Shown: piece by piece, positions 1 through 7,900 of the stretch | Layout: every line of letters starts with the position of its first letter | Numbering within the stretch: position 1 is the first letter of the stretch | Origin: Clostridiales bacterium | Lineage (GTDB): Bacteria > Bacillota > Clostridia > Saccharofermentanales > Saccharofermentanaceae | NCBI GenBank assembly: GCA_017519205.1 | Contig: JAFWSW010000090.1 | Location: 1-32,675 of the forward strand | DNA length: 32,675 nt | Direction: 5' to 3' | Translations under genes and position numbers: made by a program | Notes under the pieces: generated by a model | Seen by the model: only the letters and a program-made list of their open reading frames with translations | What the model was told of the DNA's origin: nothing | Database searches by the model: none

Positions 1-819
1 AGTTCAGAAAAACTATCCCGTCCGATCACCATTACACCGCTTTTTTCCGGAAGTTCCGGTAATGCTATTTTGGTTTCCACCGAGGATACAAGGATCCTGG
101 TGGATGCCGACATGAACTGCAAAAAGATCGTAGAAGCGCTGAATATGGTTAGGATCAATCCCTTTGATCTGACTGCTATCCTGATCACACACGACCACTC
201 GGACCATATCTCCGGGCTGGATGTGTTTACCAGAAAATTCTCTATTCCGATCTATGCAACGAAGGATACCTGGTCCGGTATCCACCGCGCGGAGAAGAAA
301 CCGCATCTTCCGAGTCTTGACTTTGAGGTCATCCCGGAGCAGGGCTTTTCGATCGGAAACTTCGATATTATCGCATTTGATACACCGCATGACACAACAG
401 GATCCTGCGGATACTGCTTCTCCACGTGCTCGAACAGAGCAGCGATCGCAACGGATATCGGCTATATGACGCCGGTGATCTTCGATCACCTTAGAGGCTG
501 CGACGGTATCCTCCTTGAGGCGAATTACGATAAGGACATGCTCTGGAACGGCGAGTATCCGTATTATCTGAAGAAGCGTATCGACGGAAATAACGGACAT
601 CTATGTAACGATGACTGCGCCAGCACGATCGCGGCGCTCTGTAAAGCCGGTACGAAGCACTTTATCCTCGGACATTTAAGTAAGGAAAACAATCTTCCCC
701 AGGTTGCAGAGAGAACGGTACTCCGGGCACTGGAAGAAGCCGATCTCGTACGTGACAGAGACTTCACGCTGCGGATCGCGAACCGCTATGTGCCGACAGA
801 GCCGATGCAGCTGGGCTGA
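1..819 (+). CDS. walJ: WalJ/YycJ-like MBL-fold metallo-hydrolase, 5' end cut by window
   Basis: This is a metallo-beta-lactamase-fold hydrolase, probably the WalJ/YycJ type (family members act as DNA exonucleases or are linked to cell-wall and division control). The reading frame is open to base 1 and upstream of the TTG at position 70 it encodes the family's N-terminal FSGSSGN signature, so the TTG is not the start and only a few residues are missing. The metal-binding HDHSDH motif is encoded near 190-207, and further conserved histidines appear in DTPHD and in GHLSKEN near the C-terminus. It is followed 24 bases later by rlmH, a neighbour often seen with this family. The fold is certain; the exact nuclease role is inferred from family membership. 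Confidence 0.85.
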   Translation, partial: SSEKLSRPITITPLFSGSSGNAILVSTEDTRILVDADMNCKKIVEALNMVRINPFDLTAILITHDHSDHISGLDVFTRKFSIPIYATKDTWSGIHRAEKKPHLPSLDFEVIPEQGFSIGNFDIIAFDTPHDTTGSCGYCFSTCSNRAAIATDIGYMTPVIFDHLRGCDGILLEANYDKDMLWNGEYPYYLKKRIDGNNGHLCNDDCASTIAALCKAGTKHFILGHLSKENNLPQVAERTVLRALEEADLVRDRDFTLRIANRYVPTEPMQLG

Positions 820-843
820 CGCCCCGAAAAACGGAGAGAGCTT

Positions 844-1308
844 ATGAAACTTCAGATCGTTTGTGCAGGGAAAATCAAGGAGAAATGGCTCAATGACGGC
901 ATCGCCGAGTACGTCAAACGTCTGTCGAAATATACTTCGGTAGAGATCATCGAGGTACCGGATGCACCGGACTCGATCCCGGAAGCGCAGGCACTGGATC
1001 AGGAGGGAAAGAAGATCCTGTCGAAGATCAAGGACTCCTCCTATGTGATCGTTTTAGATCTTCATGGAAAAGAACTCTCCTCGGAAGAATGGTCGAAACA
1101 TGTGATCTCCGGTTATGAAAAGGGCGGCGCAGAGCTGGTTCTGGTCATCGGCGGATCGAATGGTCTGTCCCCGGAACTGGTTGCCAGAGCCAATGAAAGA
1201 CTGTGCCTTTCACCTATGACATTCACGCATCAGATGACCCGATTGATCATTCTCGAGCAGGTGTATCGGGCATTTAAGATCCACTACAGGGAAAAATATC
1301 ACAAGTAA
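844..1308 (+). CDS. rlmH: 23S rRNA (pseudouridine1915-N3)-methyltransferase RlmH
   Basis: RlmH is a SPOUT-class, SAM-dependent methyltransferase that modifies pseudouridine 1915 in helix 69 of 23S rRNA on assembled ribosomes. The 154-residue length matches the family (about 155-160). The C-terminal knot is clear: LVIGGSNGLSPELV followed by LSPMTFTHQMTRLIILEQVYRA and the terminal HYREKYHK-type signature. The start has a GGAGAG ribosome binding site eight bases or so upstream. It probably forms a transcription unit with the upstream walJ-like gene. Nothing is anomalous about the product. No strong terminator is visible behind it, only weak AT-rich hairpins before the next promoter. Confidence 0.96.
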   Translation: MKLQIVCAGKIKEKWLNDGIAEYVKRLSKYTSVEIIEVPDAPDSIPEAQALDQEGKKILSKIKDSSYVIVLDLHGKELSSEEWSKHVISGYEKGGAELVLVIGGSNGLSPELVARANERLCLSPMTFTHQMTRLIILEQVYRAFKIHYREKYHK

Positions 1309-1363
1309 GCGGGAAAAACTCAGAGAAACCGCAAAATTTCAAGAGATTTTTTAGGAAAAGTGC

Positions 1364-1392
1364 TTTTCACATAGAAATCGTTATTATACAAT
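1364..1392 (+). promoter_or_regulatory. Probable sigma-A promoter of the collagen-like gene
   Basis: A TACAAT -10 box (1387-1392) lies 17 bases after a degenerate -35 TTTTCA (1364-1369). It sits 31 bases upstream of the collagen-like start, and GGGAG before that ATG is the ribosome binding site. The -35 overlaps the recurrent AGTGCTTTT motif (1359-1367). Confidence 0.45.
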
Positions 1393-1423
1393 AATAGTTA
1401 GTGAAATTAGGGAGTGTCGGCAT

Positions 1424-2830
1424 ATGAGAGACTCAGTAAAAATCATTATTGCTTGTATTGTCTGCCTCGGCGTCGTTGGTGCCGCAGGTATTTACGTTTT
1501 CTTTTCCCGCAATAAGCAGGATAATTCACAGAAAAAGATGCAGTTCCGTCAAAATGGTGACATCGTCGAATACCGTTATGAAGGTGAAGATGATAACGCC
1601 TGGCAGGAATTCGTACAGGTCGAGGCTGTTGACCAAGGCGGAGACCTCGGTGATATCGAGTGGAAAGAAGAAGACGGTTACATCATGTATAAGAATGAAG
1701 ATGGCGAGTGGGTCAACTTCATGAAGAAAGAAGCATTTGTCGGTGCACAGGGTAAAGCCGGTGCTACAGGTGCTCAGGGTGCTCAGGGTCTGCAGGGTCC
1801 GAAAGGTGATCCGGGTGCAGATGGACGTGATATCGAGCTCCGTTCCAATGGCGGATACCTCCAGTGGCACTATACAAATGGCCGTGATCAGGAATGGAAG
1901 ACTCTCGTAGCTCTCTCCGCGATCTCCGGTATGGATGGTCAGGACGGACGCGCCGTCGAGTTTGATAATGTCGGCGGAACGATCTCCTGGAGATATAAGG
2001 GTGAATCCGATGCCGCATGGCGTCCGATCATGTCTCTCGCTTCTCTCCGCGGTGACGAAGGTCCGACCGGTATTCCGGGTGAGAAGGGTGATCCGGGTCC
2101 GACAGGTCCGCAGGGCCCGAGTGGTGAACCCGGTCCGACAGGTCCGCAGGGTCCGAGTGGTGAACCCGGTACTAACGGTACTAATGGTAGAGATGGTAAC
2201 GACGGTAAGCAGGTCAAACTCCAGAAGGGCAATGGCTATATCCAGTGGCAGTACGACGGTGATAGCGGATGGAATGATCTGGTTCCGCTTTCCGACCTCA
2301 AGGGTGACATCGGAATGGATATCGATCTGAAACTCGTTCCGCAGGTTCCGATCCAGTACGATAATACAGATCCGGATAACCCGGTACCGATCGCATGGGA
2401 AGACCAGATCCAGTGGAAGCCGAAGACTGCTGATGATACAGCATGGCAGAGACTGTGTGCTGCTCCTGACCTGAATGTTACGACTCCGACTCCGGCAGTG
2501 AAGGAAGCTCCGGTTCAGATTGCTGACGGCGGTTCTGCGACACTGACAGATGGAAAGCAGTATATCGTTACGATCACTATTTCCGGAACGAACACTACCA
2601 CCGGCTATGTTCCGGTAACCGGATCTTTTGCAGGTCAGTCTGTTGATGGCACATGGCTTCCGGGCAAGACCGAGACGCAGGATCCTAACGATCCGACGAT
2701 CACAATTACGACCGATCATCCGTTTACGGCTTCTTATTCCAAGTCCTTCCTGGTAACAGGAGACGGATCAACGTATAACGCTTCGGTAACTTCCGGATAT
2801 TCGATTTCCGTAGTCATTACAGAGGCATAA
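1424..2830 (+). CDS. Membrane-anchored collagen-like (Gly-X-Y) surface protein with repeated beta modules
   Basis: This 468-residue protein has one N-terminal membrane segment (residues about 6-28) without a cleavage site, so it is probably a surface protein anchored with its bulk outside. Collagen-like Gly-X-Y tracts occupy about 107-135 and 210-262. They alternate with about 30-residue modules ending in patterns such as [22 protein letters not shown]-like strings: about 39-69, 77-104, 136-168, 177-208, 263-293 and a diverged one at 311-350. Such Trp/Tyr modules next to collagen tracts are known from phage tail and bacterial surface proteins. The last 115 residues are Thr/Ser-rich and look like a beta-sandwich. 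The function is unknown; adhesion, a filament or a spore/cell-surface role are all possible. A six-base gap to dCMP deaminase suggests co-transcription. Confidence 0.85.
   Translation: MRDSVKIIIACIVCLGVVGAAGIYVFFSRNKQDNSQKKMQFRQNGDIVEYRYEGEDDNAWQEFVQVEAVDQGGDLGDIEWKEEDGYIMYKNEDGEWVNFMKKEAFVGAQGKAGATGAQGAQGLQGPKGDPGADGRDIELRSNGGYLQWHYTNGRDQEWKTLVALSAISGMDGQDGRAVEFDNVGGTISWRYKGESDAAWRPIMSLASLRGDEGPTGIPGEKGDPGPTGPQGPSGEPGPTGPQGPSGEPGTNGTNGRDGNDGKQVKLQKGNGYIQWQYDGDSGWNDLVPLSDLKGDIGMDIDLKLVPQVPIQYDNTDPDNPVPIAWEDQIQWKPKTADDTAWQRLCAAPDLNVTTPTPAVKEAPVQIADGGSATLTDGKQYIVTITISGTNTTTGYVPVTGSFAGQSVDGTWLPGKTETQDPNDPTITITTDHPFTASYSKSFLVTGDGSTYNASVTSGYSISVVITEA
2096..2167 (+). repeat. Two tandem 36-bp copies inside the collagen-like tract
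   Basis: The units 2096-2131 and 2132-2167 differ at a single base (cagggcccg against cagggtccg). Each encodes four Gly-X-Y triplets, [12 protein letters not shown]. The near identity points to a recent in-frame duplication, the usual way collagen-like tracts vary in length between strains. Confidence 0.95.
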
Positions 2831-2836
2831 GATCCT

Positions 2837-3325
2837 ATGGAACGTCGCGATAAGATCAATTATTATCTGGATCTCGCCGAGGTCGTCGCGAAGAGAAGTA
2901 CATGTCTTCGCAGACATTATGGTGCGGTCATCGTAAAGAATGATGAAGTTATTTCCACCGGTTATGTTGGTGCACCGAGAGGACGTGTGAACTGCACGGA
3001 CAGAGGCACCTGCGTAAGAGAGATGCTTCAGATCCCGAGAGGCGAAAGATACGAGCTCTGCAGAAGCGTTCATGCTGAGCAGAATGCGATCATCAGTGCG
3101 AGTCGTGACAAGATGATCGGCGGTACGATGTATCTGGCAGGATATGATGCTAAGACAGGAGATTATATCGCTCAGTCCAATTCCTGTTCCCTCTGCAAGA
3201 AGATGATCATCAACGCGGGAATCGAGAAAGTCATCGTCCGTGATAACAAGGATGAGTACAGAGAAGTTCTCGTACAGGACTGGATCGATAACGACGAATC
3301 CCTCGAGGGCAAGCGCGGATACTAA
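2837..3325 (+). CDS. dCMP deaminase (ComEB-type cytidine/deoxycytidylate deaminase family)
   Basis: This zinc enzyme probably deaminates dCMP to dUMP, feeding thymidylate synthesis. The 162-residue protein has the deaminase signature HAEQNAI (zinc His and catalytic Glu) and the distal zinc-binding pair in SCSLCKKMIINAGI. The N-terminal part with STCLRRHYGAVIV and the GYVGAPRG segment matches dCMP deaminases and ComE operon protein 2 rather than tRNA or cytosine deaminases. It starts six bases after the collagen-like gene and appears to be translated from the same message. No competence genes are nearby, so the ComEB name is only a family label. Confidence 0.9.
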   Translation: MERRDKINYYLDLAEVVAKRSTCLRRHYGAVIVKNDEVISTGYVGAPRGRVNCTDRGTCVREMLQIPRGERYELCRSVHAEQNAIISASRDKMIGGTMYLAGYDAKTGDYIAQSNSCSLCKKMIINAGIEKVIVRDNKDEYREVLVQDWIDNDESLEGKRGY

Positions 3326-3346
3326 GTCCGGCATTTCTTAGTAATC

Positions 3347-3421
3347 AAAACGAATAAAGCCTTACGGCACTGGTCCTCGGGCATAGCCTTGCGGAGGTGC
3401 CTGCAGGGTTTATTCGTTTTT
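3347..3421. terminator. Long nested palindrome between convergent genes (bidirectional terminator candidate)
   Basis: A perfect 12-bp stem (3347-3358 with 3409-3420) encloses about 50 bases that fold again: GGCAC 3366-3370 with GTGCC 3397-3401, then TCC 3374-3376 with GGA 3393-3395, then GGC/GCC around the ATA loop at 3383-3385. The right arm ends in TTTT. It lies between the plus-strand deaminase and the minus-strand phosphodiesterase, as expected of a two-way terminator, but the inner folding is richer than usual. Confidence 0.6.
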
Positions 3422-3472
3422 ATTGCATGGAAAACTGCCGGCCTTAATACCCGACCTTTTCTCGGAGTGTCA

Positions 3473-4018
3473 TTAGAGTTGTTTTTCGATGATGGTGTTG
3501 CCGTCGAGGTCTTTGAAGAGTGCTTTTTCCTCGGTAAGGATGATGTAGCCTCTGTGGGTGTCCTGCTTCGGGTAAGTAGGAGATCCGGGGTTCAGGTAGA
3601 GGATGCCGCCGGGGAGCTCCTCACAGGCAACGACATGAGTGTGGCCGGTAAGGAGAATGTCGCCTTTCTTCAGCGGCGGCAGGTGGGAAGGATTCCATAC
3701 ATGACCGTGAGTGCAGTAGACGAGGCGCTTCCCGAGAGAAAGCACGGCGTAGTCTGCCATGATCGGGAAGTCAAGGACCATCTGGTCCACATCGGAATCG
3801 CAGTTGCCGCGGACGCAGAGAAGGTCGTTTTTCCTTTCGTTGAGAAGAGCAATGACACCCTTCGGATCGTAGGTAGCGCCGAGAGGATTTCTCGGACCGA
3901 AGTAGAGGATATCGCCGAGAAGAACGAGTCGGTCCGCCTGCTCTCTGTCATAGGCGGAGAGGATCTTCTCACAGTATTCGGGATACCCGTGAATGTCAGA
4001 TGCGATAAAGTATTTCAT
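3473..4018 (-). CDS. yfcE: YfcE/MJ0936-family metallophosphoesterase
   Basis: This 181-residue metallophosphoesterase belongs to the YfcE/MJ0936 group, enzymes that hydrolyse phosphodiesters in vitro with a two-metal centre. All metal motifs are present: SDIHG (Asp8, His10), GDILYFGP (Asp36), GNCDS (Asn72), THGH and GHTH (His126, His128). I place the start at the ATG at 4018, because it overlaps the stop of the upstream DUF1294 gene as ATGA and has GGGGA upstream; a GTG five codons earlier is also in frame. The physiological substrate is unknown for this family. Confidence 0.9.
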   Translation of the reverse strand: MKYFIASDIHGYPEYCEKILSAYDREQADRLVLLGDILYFGPRNPLGATYDPKGVIALLNERKNDLLCVRGNCDSDVDQMVLDFPIMADYAVLSLGKRLVYCTHGHVWNPSHLPPLKKGDILLTGHTHVVACEELPGGILYLNPGSPTYPKQDTHRGYIILTEEKALFKDLDGNTIIEKQL

Positions 4019-4323
4019 GTTTTCGGTCCCCACTTAAAGACGAGATTGATGATGATCAGCTGGACGATCGCGAAGAACGGAACCAGCAGGAAGAACTTCG
4101 GTTTTCTGGTCTTATGGTGAAAGAGGATCATGCCGAGGATGCCGCCGAGGGCACCAAAGCATGCGGAAAAACCCAGAAGATCGCGCTCCGGGATGCGGAA
4201 GGCATTTTTCTCCGCTTTTCTTTTATCGGAGTGGAACAGGGCGAAAGTGAGAAGATTCATAAGAATGAAAGCCGCCAGAAACGGAATACTATACTGATAT
4301 ATAAATTCAAAAATGAACTTCAT
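4015..4323 (-). CDS. DUF1294 small membrane protein
   Basis: The 102-residue protein has three or four hydrophobic segments (about 10-30, 52-68, 77-96) and the DUF1294 signature: a DKRKAEKNAFRIPE segment followed by a small-residue helix and the FHHKTRKPKF motif. The function of the family is not known. It is the first gene of a two-gene minus-strand unit, and its stop overlaps the phosphodiesterase start by four bases, which implies translational coupling. No clear promoter stands out in the 80 bases shared with the divergent his promoter. Confidence 0.85.
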   Translation of the reverse strand: MKFIFEFIYQYSIPFLAAFILMNLLTFALFHSDKRKAEKNAFRIPERDLLGFSACFGALGGILGMILFHHKTRKPKFFLLVPFFAIVQLIIINLVFKWGPKT

Positions 4324-4403
4324 GCCCCTGCCCCTTATTCTGCGTCCGTTTTACCTACGCATTACTATCTTATCTCATTATACCGCGAATATACGGCAAT
4401 GCC

Positions 4404-4432
4404 TTGACAAATAAAGGTACCTCGCATACAAT
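4404..4432 (+). promoter_or_regulatory. Strong sigma-A promoter of the his operon
   Basis: A perfect -35 TTGACA (4404-4409), a 17-base spacer and a TACAAT -10 (4427-4432) lie about 130 bases before hisZ. This is the only strong promoter seen before hisE, so it probably drives the whole his-purC operon. Confidence 0.85.
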
Positions 4433-4440
4433 ACACACAT

Positions 4441-4483
4441 GGTGTTTTATCACTTTAGCAAGATAAAGCGATAAAGTGACACC
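4441..4483 (+). promoter_or_regulatory. Leader hairpin in the his operon 5' UTR
   Basis: GGTGT (4441-4445) pairs with ACACC (4479-4483) and CACTTTA (4451-4457) with TAAAGTG (4472-4478). The alternative pairing TTTATC (4446-4451) with GATAAA (4462-4467) competes with it. The hairpin lies right at the expected transcript start. No T-run, T-box sequence or His-rich leader peptide was found, so a regulatory role is only suggested. Confidence 0.45.
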
Positions 4484-4563
4484 GGGAAAGGTGAAACTGA
4501 ATAGGAAGTATCCTTTGCCGCAGCACAATTATTATATATGAAAAATATAGGGAGGACTACCTC

Positions 4564-5775
4564 ATGGGCAATTATAGATTCCACACTCCGGACGGCGTGA
4601 TCGACATCCTGCCACAGGACGCGAGCGTGAAAAGAGAGATCGAGAGCAATCTCAGAGAACTCTTCTCCGGCTACGGTTACAGCGAAGTTGAGACACCGGG
4701 CATCGAATACTACGATGTATACGCAAGTGAGAACTTCGTGGCCACAGAAGATCTTTATAAGATGACGGATATGGATGGTCGTATCATCTCTCTGCGCTAT
4801 GACGGTACGATCCCGGCAGCAAGACTCGCTGCGACTCTTCTGAAAGATGAGAAGCCGCCGCTTCGTCTTTCTTATATCGGCAACATGTACCGCTTCAAGA
4901 AAACTGGCGGTGGTAAGCTCCGTGAGTTCTCCCAGGCAGGCGTTGAGCTTCTGGGACTTCAGAACTCGGAAGCAGATGCCGAGGTGATCGCACTGGGTAT
5001 CCAGTCGGTCCTTCAGACAGGAATTACGGATCTTCAGGTCTCGATCGGTCAGGTCGAGTTCTTCAAGGGACTTGCCGAGGAGTGGGGACTCTCCGCAGAC
5101 GATGCATCGGAACTGTCCACCGCGATCGATCAGAAGGACATCGTCCGCATCGAGAAGACCGCAGAAAGACTGGGCCTTTCCGATAACGCGAAGGAGATCC
5201 TCGACATGATCTCCTCTAAGTTTGGAACCTACGATGTACTCGATGCTTTTGCCGAGAAGATCAATAACGATACTTCTAAAAAAGCACTTGCGAACCTTCG
5301 TGAGATCCTGGATGTTCTCTCCGATTACGAACTTCTGCAGTATGTCAGCATTGACCTCGGTATGCTCCGGAGCCTCGACTACTACACCGGCGTGATCTTC
5401 AAGGGCTTCACCTATGAGGTCGGCTTCCCGATCCTGTCGGGCGGACGCTATGACAAGGTGATCTCGACATTCGGAAGAGACCTCTCTGCTGTAGGATTCT
5501 CCCTGGGCATCAACCTGATCCTGATCGCACTCCGCCGTCAGGACAAGCTTCCGGAGTTTGTGGAGCTCGATGCCATCGTCGGATATGCCGAGGGTGAAGG
5601 AATGAGAAAGGCTGCTTTTGCTACGGCAAAAGAACTCCGCGCCATGGGCAATAAGGTTATCGTCGACACGGAACATCGAAGCGAGGAAGAGCTCGATGCT
5701 TATGCCGAAGAGCACGGGATCGACCAGGTGGTATTTATCGAAGAAGAGGAAGACACGGAGGAAGAAAATACATGA
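4564..5775 (+). CDS. hisZ: ATP phosphoribosyltransferase regulatory subunit HisZ
   Basis: HisZ is a catalytically inactive paralogue of histidyl-tRNA synthetase that assembles with short-form HisG to make the active, histidine-sensitive ATP phosphoribosyltransferase. The 403 residues show the class II synthetase-like core: the N-terminal [12 protein letters not shown] segment, the motif-2-like [14 protein letters not shown] region and the [24 protein letters not shown] block. It is identified as HisZ, not HisS, because the next gene is short hisG. A GGGAGG ribosome binding site precedes the ATG. Its TGA overlaps the hisG start as ATGA, suggesting coupled synthesis of the two subunits. The last 20 residues are very acidic. 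Confidence 0.95.
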   Translation: MGNYRFHTPDGVIDILPQDASVKREIESNLRELFSGYGYSEVETPGIEYYDVYASENFVATEDLYKMTDMDGRIISLRYDGTIPAARLAATLLKDEKPPLRLSYIGNMYRFKKTGGGKLREFSQAGVELLGLQNSEADAEVIALGIQSVLQTGITDLQVSIGQVEFFKGLAEEWGLSADDASELSTAIDQKDIVRIEKTAERLGLSDNAKEILDMISSKFGTYDVLDAFAEKINNDTSKKALANLREILDVLSDYELLQYVSIDLGMLRSLDYYTGVIFKGFTYEVGFPILSGGRYDKVISTFGRDLSAVGFSLGINLILIALRRQDKLPEFVELDAIVGYAEGEGMRKAAFATAKELRAMGNKVIVDTEHRSEEELDAYAEEHGIDQVVFIEEEEDTEEENT

Positions 5776-6431
5776 TCACGATCGCATTATCTAAAGGCCG
5801 TCTGGCGGAAAAAGCACTGGACCTTCTCGAGGCTGCGGGATATGACGTCTCTGCGGGCAGAGAGGAATCCAGAAAACTGATACTGGAAGATGAGAAGACG
5901 GGACTCCGATTCATCATGGCGAAACCGTCGGACGTTCCGACATATGTTGAGTATGGTGCCGCAGATATCGGTGTCGTCGGAAAGGATACACTCCTTGAAG
6001 AAGGAAGAAACCTCTATGAGGTAATTGACCTCGGATTCGGCGCATGCAGAATGTGCGTATGCGGACCGGTTTCCCTGAAAGGCAAGCTCGACCAGATCCC
6101 GAATAAGCGTGTTGCTTCGAAATATCCGAACATCACACGTGCATACTTCGAGGGAACGAAGAAGGAGAGTGTCGAGATCATCAAGCTCAACGGTTCCGTC
6201 GAGCTTGCACCGCTCATCGGTCTGTCGGAGGTCATCGTCGATATCGTCGAGTCCGGCCGCACACTGAAGGAGAACGGACTGGATGTACTGGAAGTCGTTG
6301 CGGACATCAGTGCACGAGTCGTCGTGAACCGCGTATCCATGAAGATGAAGGAATCCGAGATCGTCCCGATGCTGGATGCCTTAAGAAAGCAGGTCGCGAT
6401 CAGAAACGCTGAGAAAGCGGCACAAAAGTAA
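5772..6431 (+). CDS. hisG: ATP phosphoribosyltransferase, short catalytic subunit HisG
   Basis: HisG catalyses the first step of histidine synthesis, joining ATP and PRPP to phosphoribosyl-ATP. At 219 residues it is the short form, which lacks the C-terminal regulatory domain and needs HisZ; hisZ lies immediately upstream with a four-base overlap. Recognisable features are the N-terminal [20 protein letters not shown], the [13 protein letters not shown] segment, [13 protein letters not shown], and the PRPP-binding [19 protein letters not shown] region. Feedback regulation would come through HisZ. Confidence 0.97.
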   Translation: MITIALSKGRLAEKALDLLEAAGYDVSAGREESRKLILEDEKTGLRFIMAKPSDVPTYVEYGAADIGVVGKDTLLEEGRNLYEVIDLGFGACRMCVCGPVSLKGKLDQIPNKRVASKYPNITRAYFEGTKKESVEIIKLNGSVELAPLIGLSEVIVDIVESGRTLKENGLDVLEVVADISARVVVNRVSMKMKESEIVPMLDALRKQVAIRNAEKAAQK

Positions 6432-6447
6432 GATCATCCTCTGAAGC

Positions 6448-6470
6448 AAAAGCACCGCAGAAGTGCTTTT
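6448..6470 (+). promoter_or_regulatory. Intercistronic hairpin before hisD
   Basis: AAAAGCAC (6448-6455) pairs perfectly with GTGCTTTT (6463-6470) around a seven-base loop. It lies 14 bases before the hisD start and could act as a weak terminator, a processing or stability element, or a translation control. Its 3' arm is one of several AGTGCTTTT copies in the window. Confidence 0.6.
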
Positions 6471-6484
6471 AGAAAGGTATATAT

Positions 6485-7783
6485 ATGAAGTGTAAGAAAA
6501 TCAAAGCCCAGAAGGGCGACCTGAAGAAAATCTGTGAAGACCTCGGTATGCGCGGCAAGATGGAGCTCGGTCCGATCATCGACGTCGTCAACGATGTGCT
6601 CGATGATATTAAGAAGAACGGAGATGCTGCGGTCTTCAAGTACACGAAGAAGTTTGATAAGGCAGACATCGATGCGTCTAATGTCCGCGTGACCGATCAG
6701 GAGATCGCTGACGCGATCGCATCTCTTGATCCGAACCTGGTCGAGGTCATCAGGAAAGCGGCTGCAAATATCCTGGCCTTCCACGAGAGACAGGTCGAGA
6801 CCGGCTTTAAGATGGATGTGGCTAAGGGCGCTGAGATCGGTATGCGTGTCCGTCCGATCTCCGTTGCAGGTATCTATGTACCGGGCGGTACGGCTCCGCT
6901 TCCGTCGACGGTCCTCATGGACGTGATCCCGGCAAAAGCCGCAGGGTGCCCGCGTATTGTACTGTGCACACCTCCGCGTGCGGACGGAACGATCGCTCCG
7001 GTTATCCTGGCTGCGGCCAGCATTGCAGGTGCGACCGAGATCTATAAGGTCGGCGGATCCCAGGCGATCGGCGCGATGGCTTATGGTACAGAATCCATCC
7101 CGCGTGTGGATAAGATCTGCGGCCCGGGAAACATCTATGTAAATACCGCGAAGCGTCTGGTCTTCGGACAGGTCGATATCGATATGTTCGCAGGCCCGAG
7201 TGAGATCCTGATCATCGCGGATGATTCCGCAGTTCCGGAATTCGTGGCCGCGGACTTCCTGTCCCAGGCTGAGCACGATGTTCTCGCTTCCGCGATCCTT
7301 CTGACCACAAGTGAGAAACTGGCAGACGCTGTTTACGAAGCAGTAGACCGCCGTTCGGAAAAGAGCCTTCGAAAAGAGATCCTGTCCAAATCTTTGGACA
7401 CCTATTGTGCGATACTGGTCGTAGACGATATGGAAGCGGCTCTTGCATTCAGCGAAGAGCTGGCGCCTGAGCACCTGGAACTCTGTGTCGAGGAGCCGGA
7501 TAACTACATCGGCCGCATCAATAATGCCGGCGCGATCTTCGTCGGAAACTACACACCGGAGCCGCTGGGCGATTACTTCGCCGGCCCGAACCACACGCTT
7601 CCGACATCGGGTACCGCGAGATTCTTCTCGCCGCTCAATACGGGTGACTTCTTTAAGAAGATCTCCGTACTGCGCTATAACGAAGAATCTCTTCGTGAGT
7701 GCTACAAGGATGTCGCTGCATTTGCGGATGCCGAGGGCCTCGAGTGTCACGCCAGCGCGATCCGCGTAAGATTTGAAGAATAA
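6485..7783 (+). CDS. hisD: Histidinol dehydrogenase HisD
   Basis: HisD oxidises L-histidinol to L-histidine in two NAD-dependent steps with a zinc ion. The 432 residues match the usual length. Visible family blocks are VPGGTAPLPSTVLM, KVGGSQAIGAMAYGTESIP, the CGPGNIYVNTAKRLVFG signature, DMFAGPSEILI, the zinc-binding SQAEHD, APEHLEL, the GDYFAGPNHTLPTSGTARF block and the C-terminal ECHASAIRVRFE with the last zinc His. It follows hisG after a 53-base gap containing a hairpin. An AAAGG ribosome binding site precedes the ATG. Confidence 0.98.
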   Translation: MKCKKIKAQKGDLKKICEDLGMRGKMELGPIIDVVNDVLDDIKKNGDAAVFKYTKKFDKADIDASNVRVTDQEIADAIASLDPNLVEVIRKAAANILAFHERQVETGFKMDVAKGAEIGMRVRPISVAGIYVPGGTAPLPSTVLMDVIPAKAAGCPRIVLCTPPRADGTIAPVILAAASIAGATEIYKVGGSQAIGAMAYGTESIPRVDKICGPGNIYVNTAKRLVFGQVDIDMFAGPSEILIIADDSAVPEFVAADFLSQAEHDVLASAILLTTSEKLADAVYEAVDRRSEKSLRKEILSKSLDTYCAILVVDDMEAALAFSEELAPEHLELCVEEPDNYIGRINNAGAIFVGNYTPEPLGDYFAGPNHTLPTSGTARFFSPLNTGDFFKKISVLRYNEESLRECYKDVAAFADAEGLECHASAIRVRFEE

Positions 7784-7792
7784 TTCGGGAAG

Positions 7793-7871
7793 TCCGGTCC
7801 GCCTGAAAAATGCTTCGGGCGGCCGGATGACCGGAATGCCGGGGCAACGGATGGAGAATGACCCGCCCGGC
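7793..7871 (+). promoter_or_regulatory. Structured hisD-hisC intercistronic region (two hairpins)
   Basis: The 117-base gap between hisD and hisC holds a GC-rich hairpin, TCCGG/CCGGA plus CCGCC/GGCGG (7793-7827, one bulged T), and a second pairing GCCGGG (7838-7843) with CCCGGC (7866-7871). No T-run follows either stem, so they look like mRNA processing or stability elements rather than terminators. Confidence 0.5.
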
Positions 7872-7900
7872 AAAAGAATTAGAAATGAGGAAAAGAAACC

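Noticed and set aside
3389-4120. 243-codon plus-strand frame
   Set aside because: Antisense to the YfcE phosphodiesterase, which has all its metal motifs.
4433-4563. T-box riboswitch before hisZ
   Set aside because: No AGGGTGG-type T-box sequence and no antiterminator/terminator pair.
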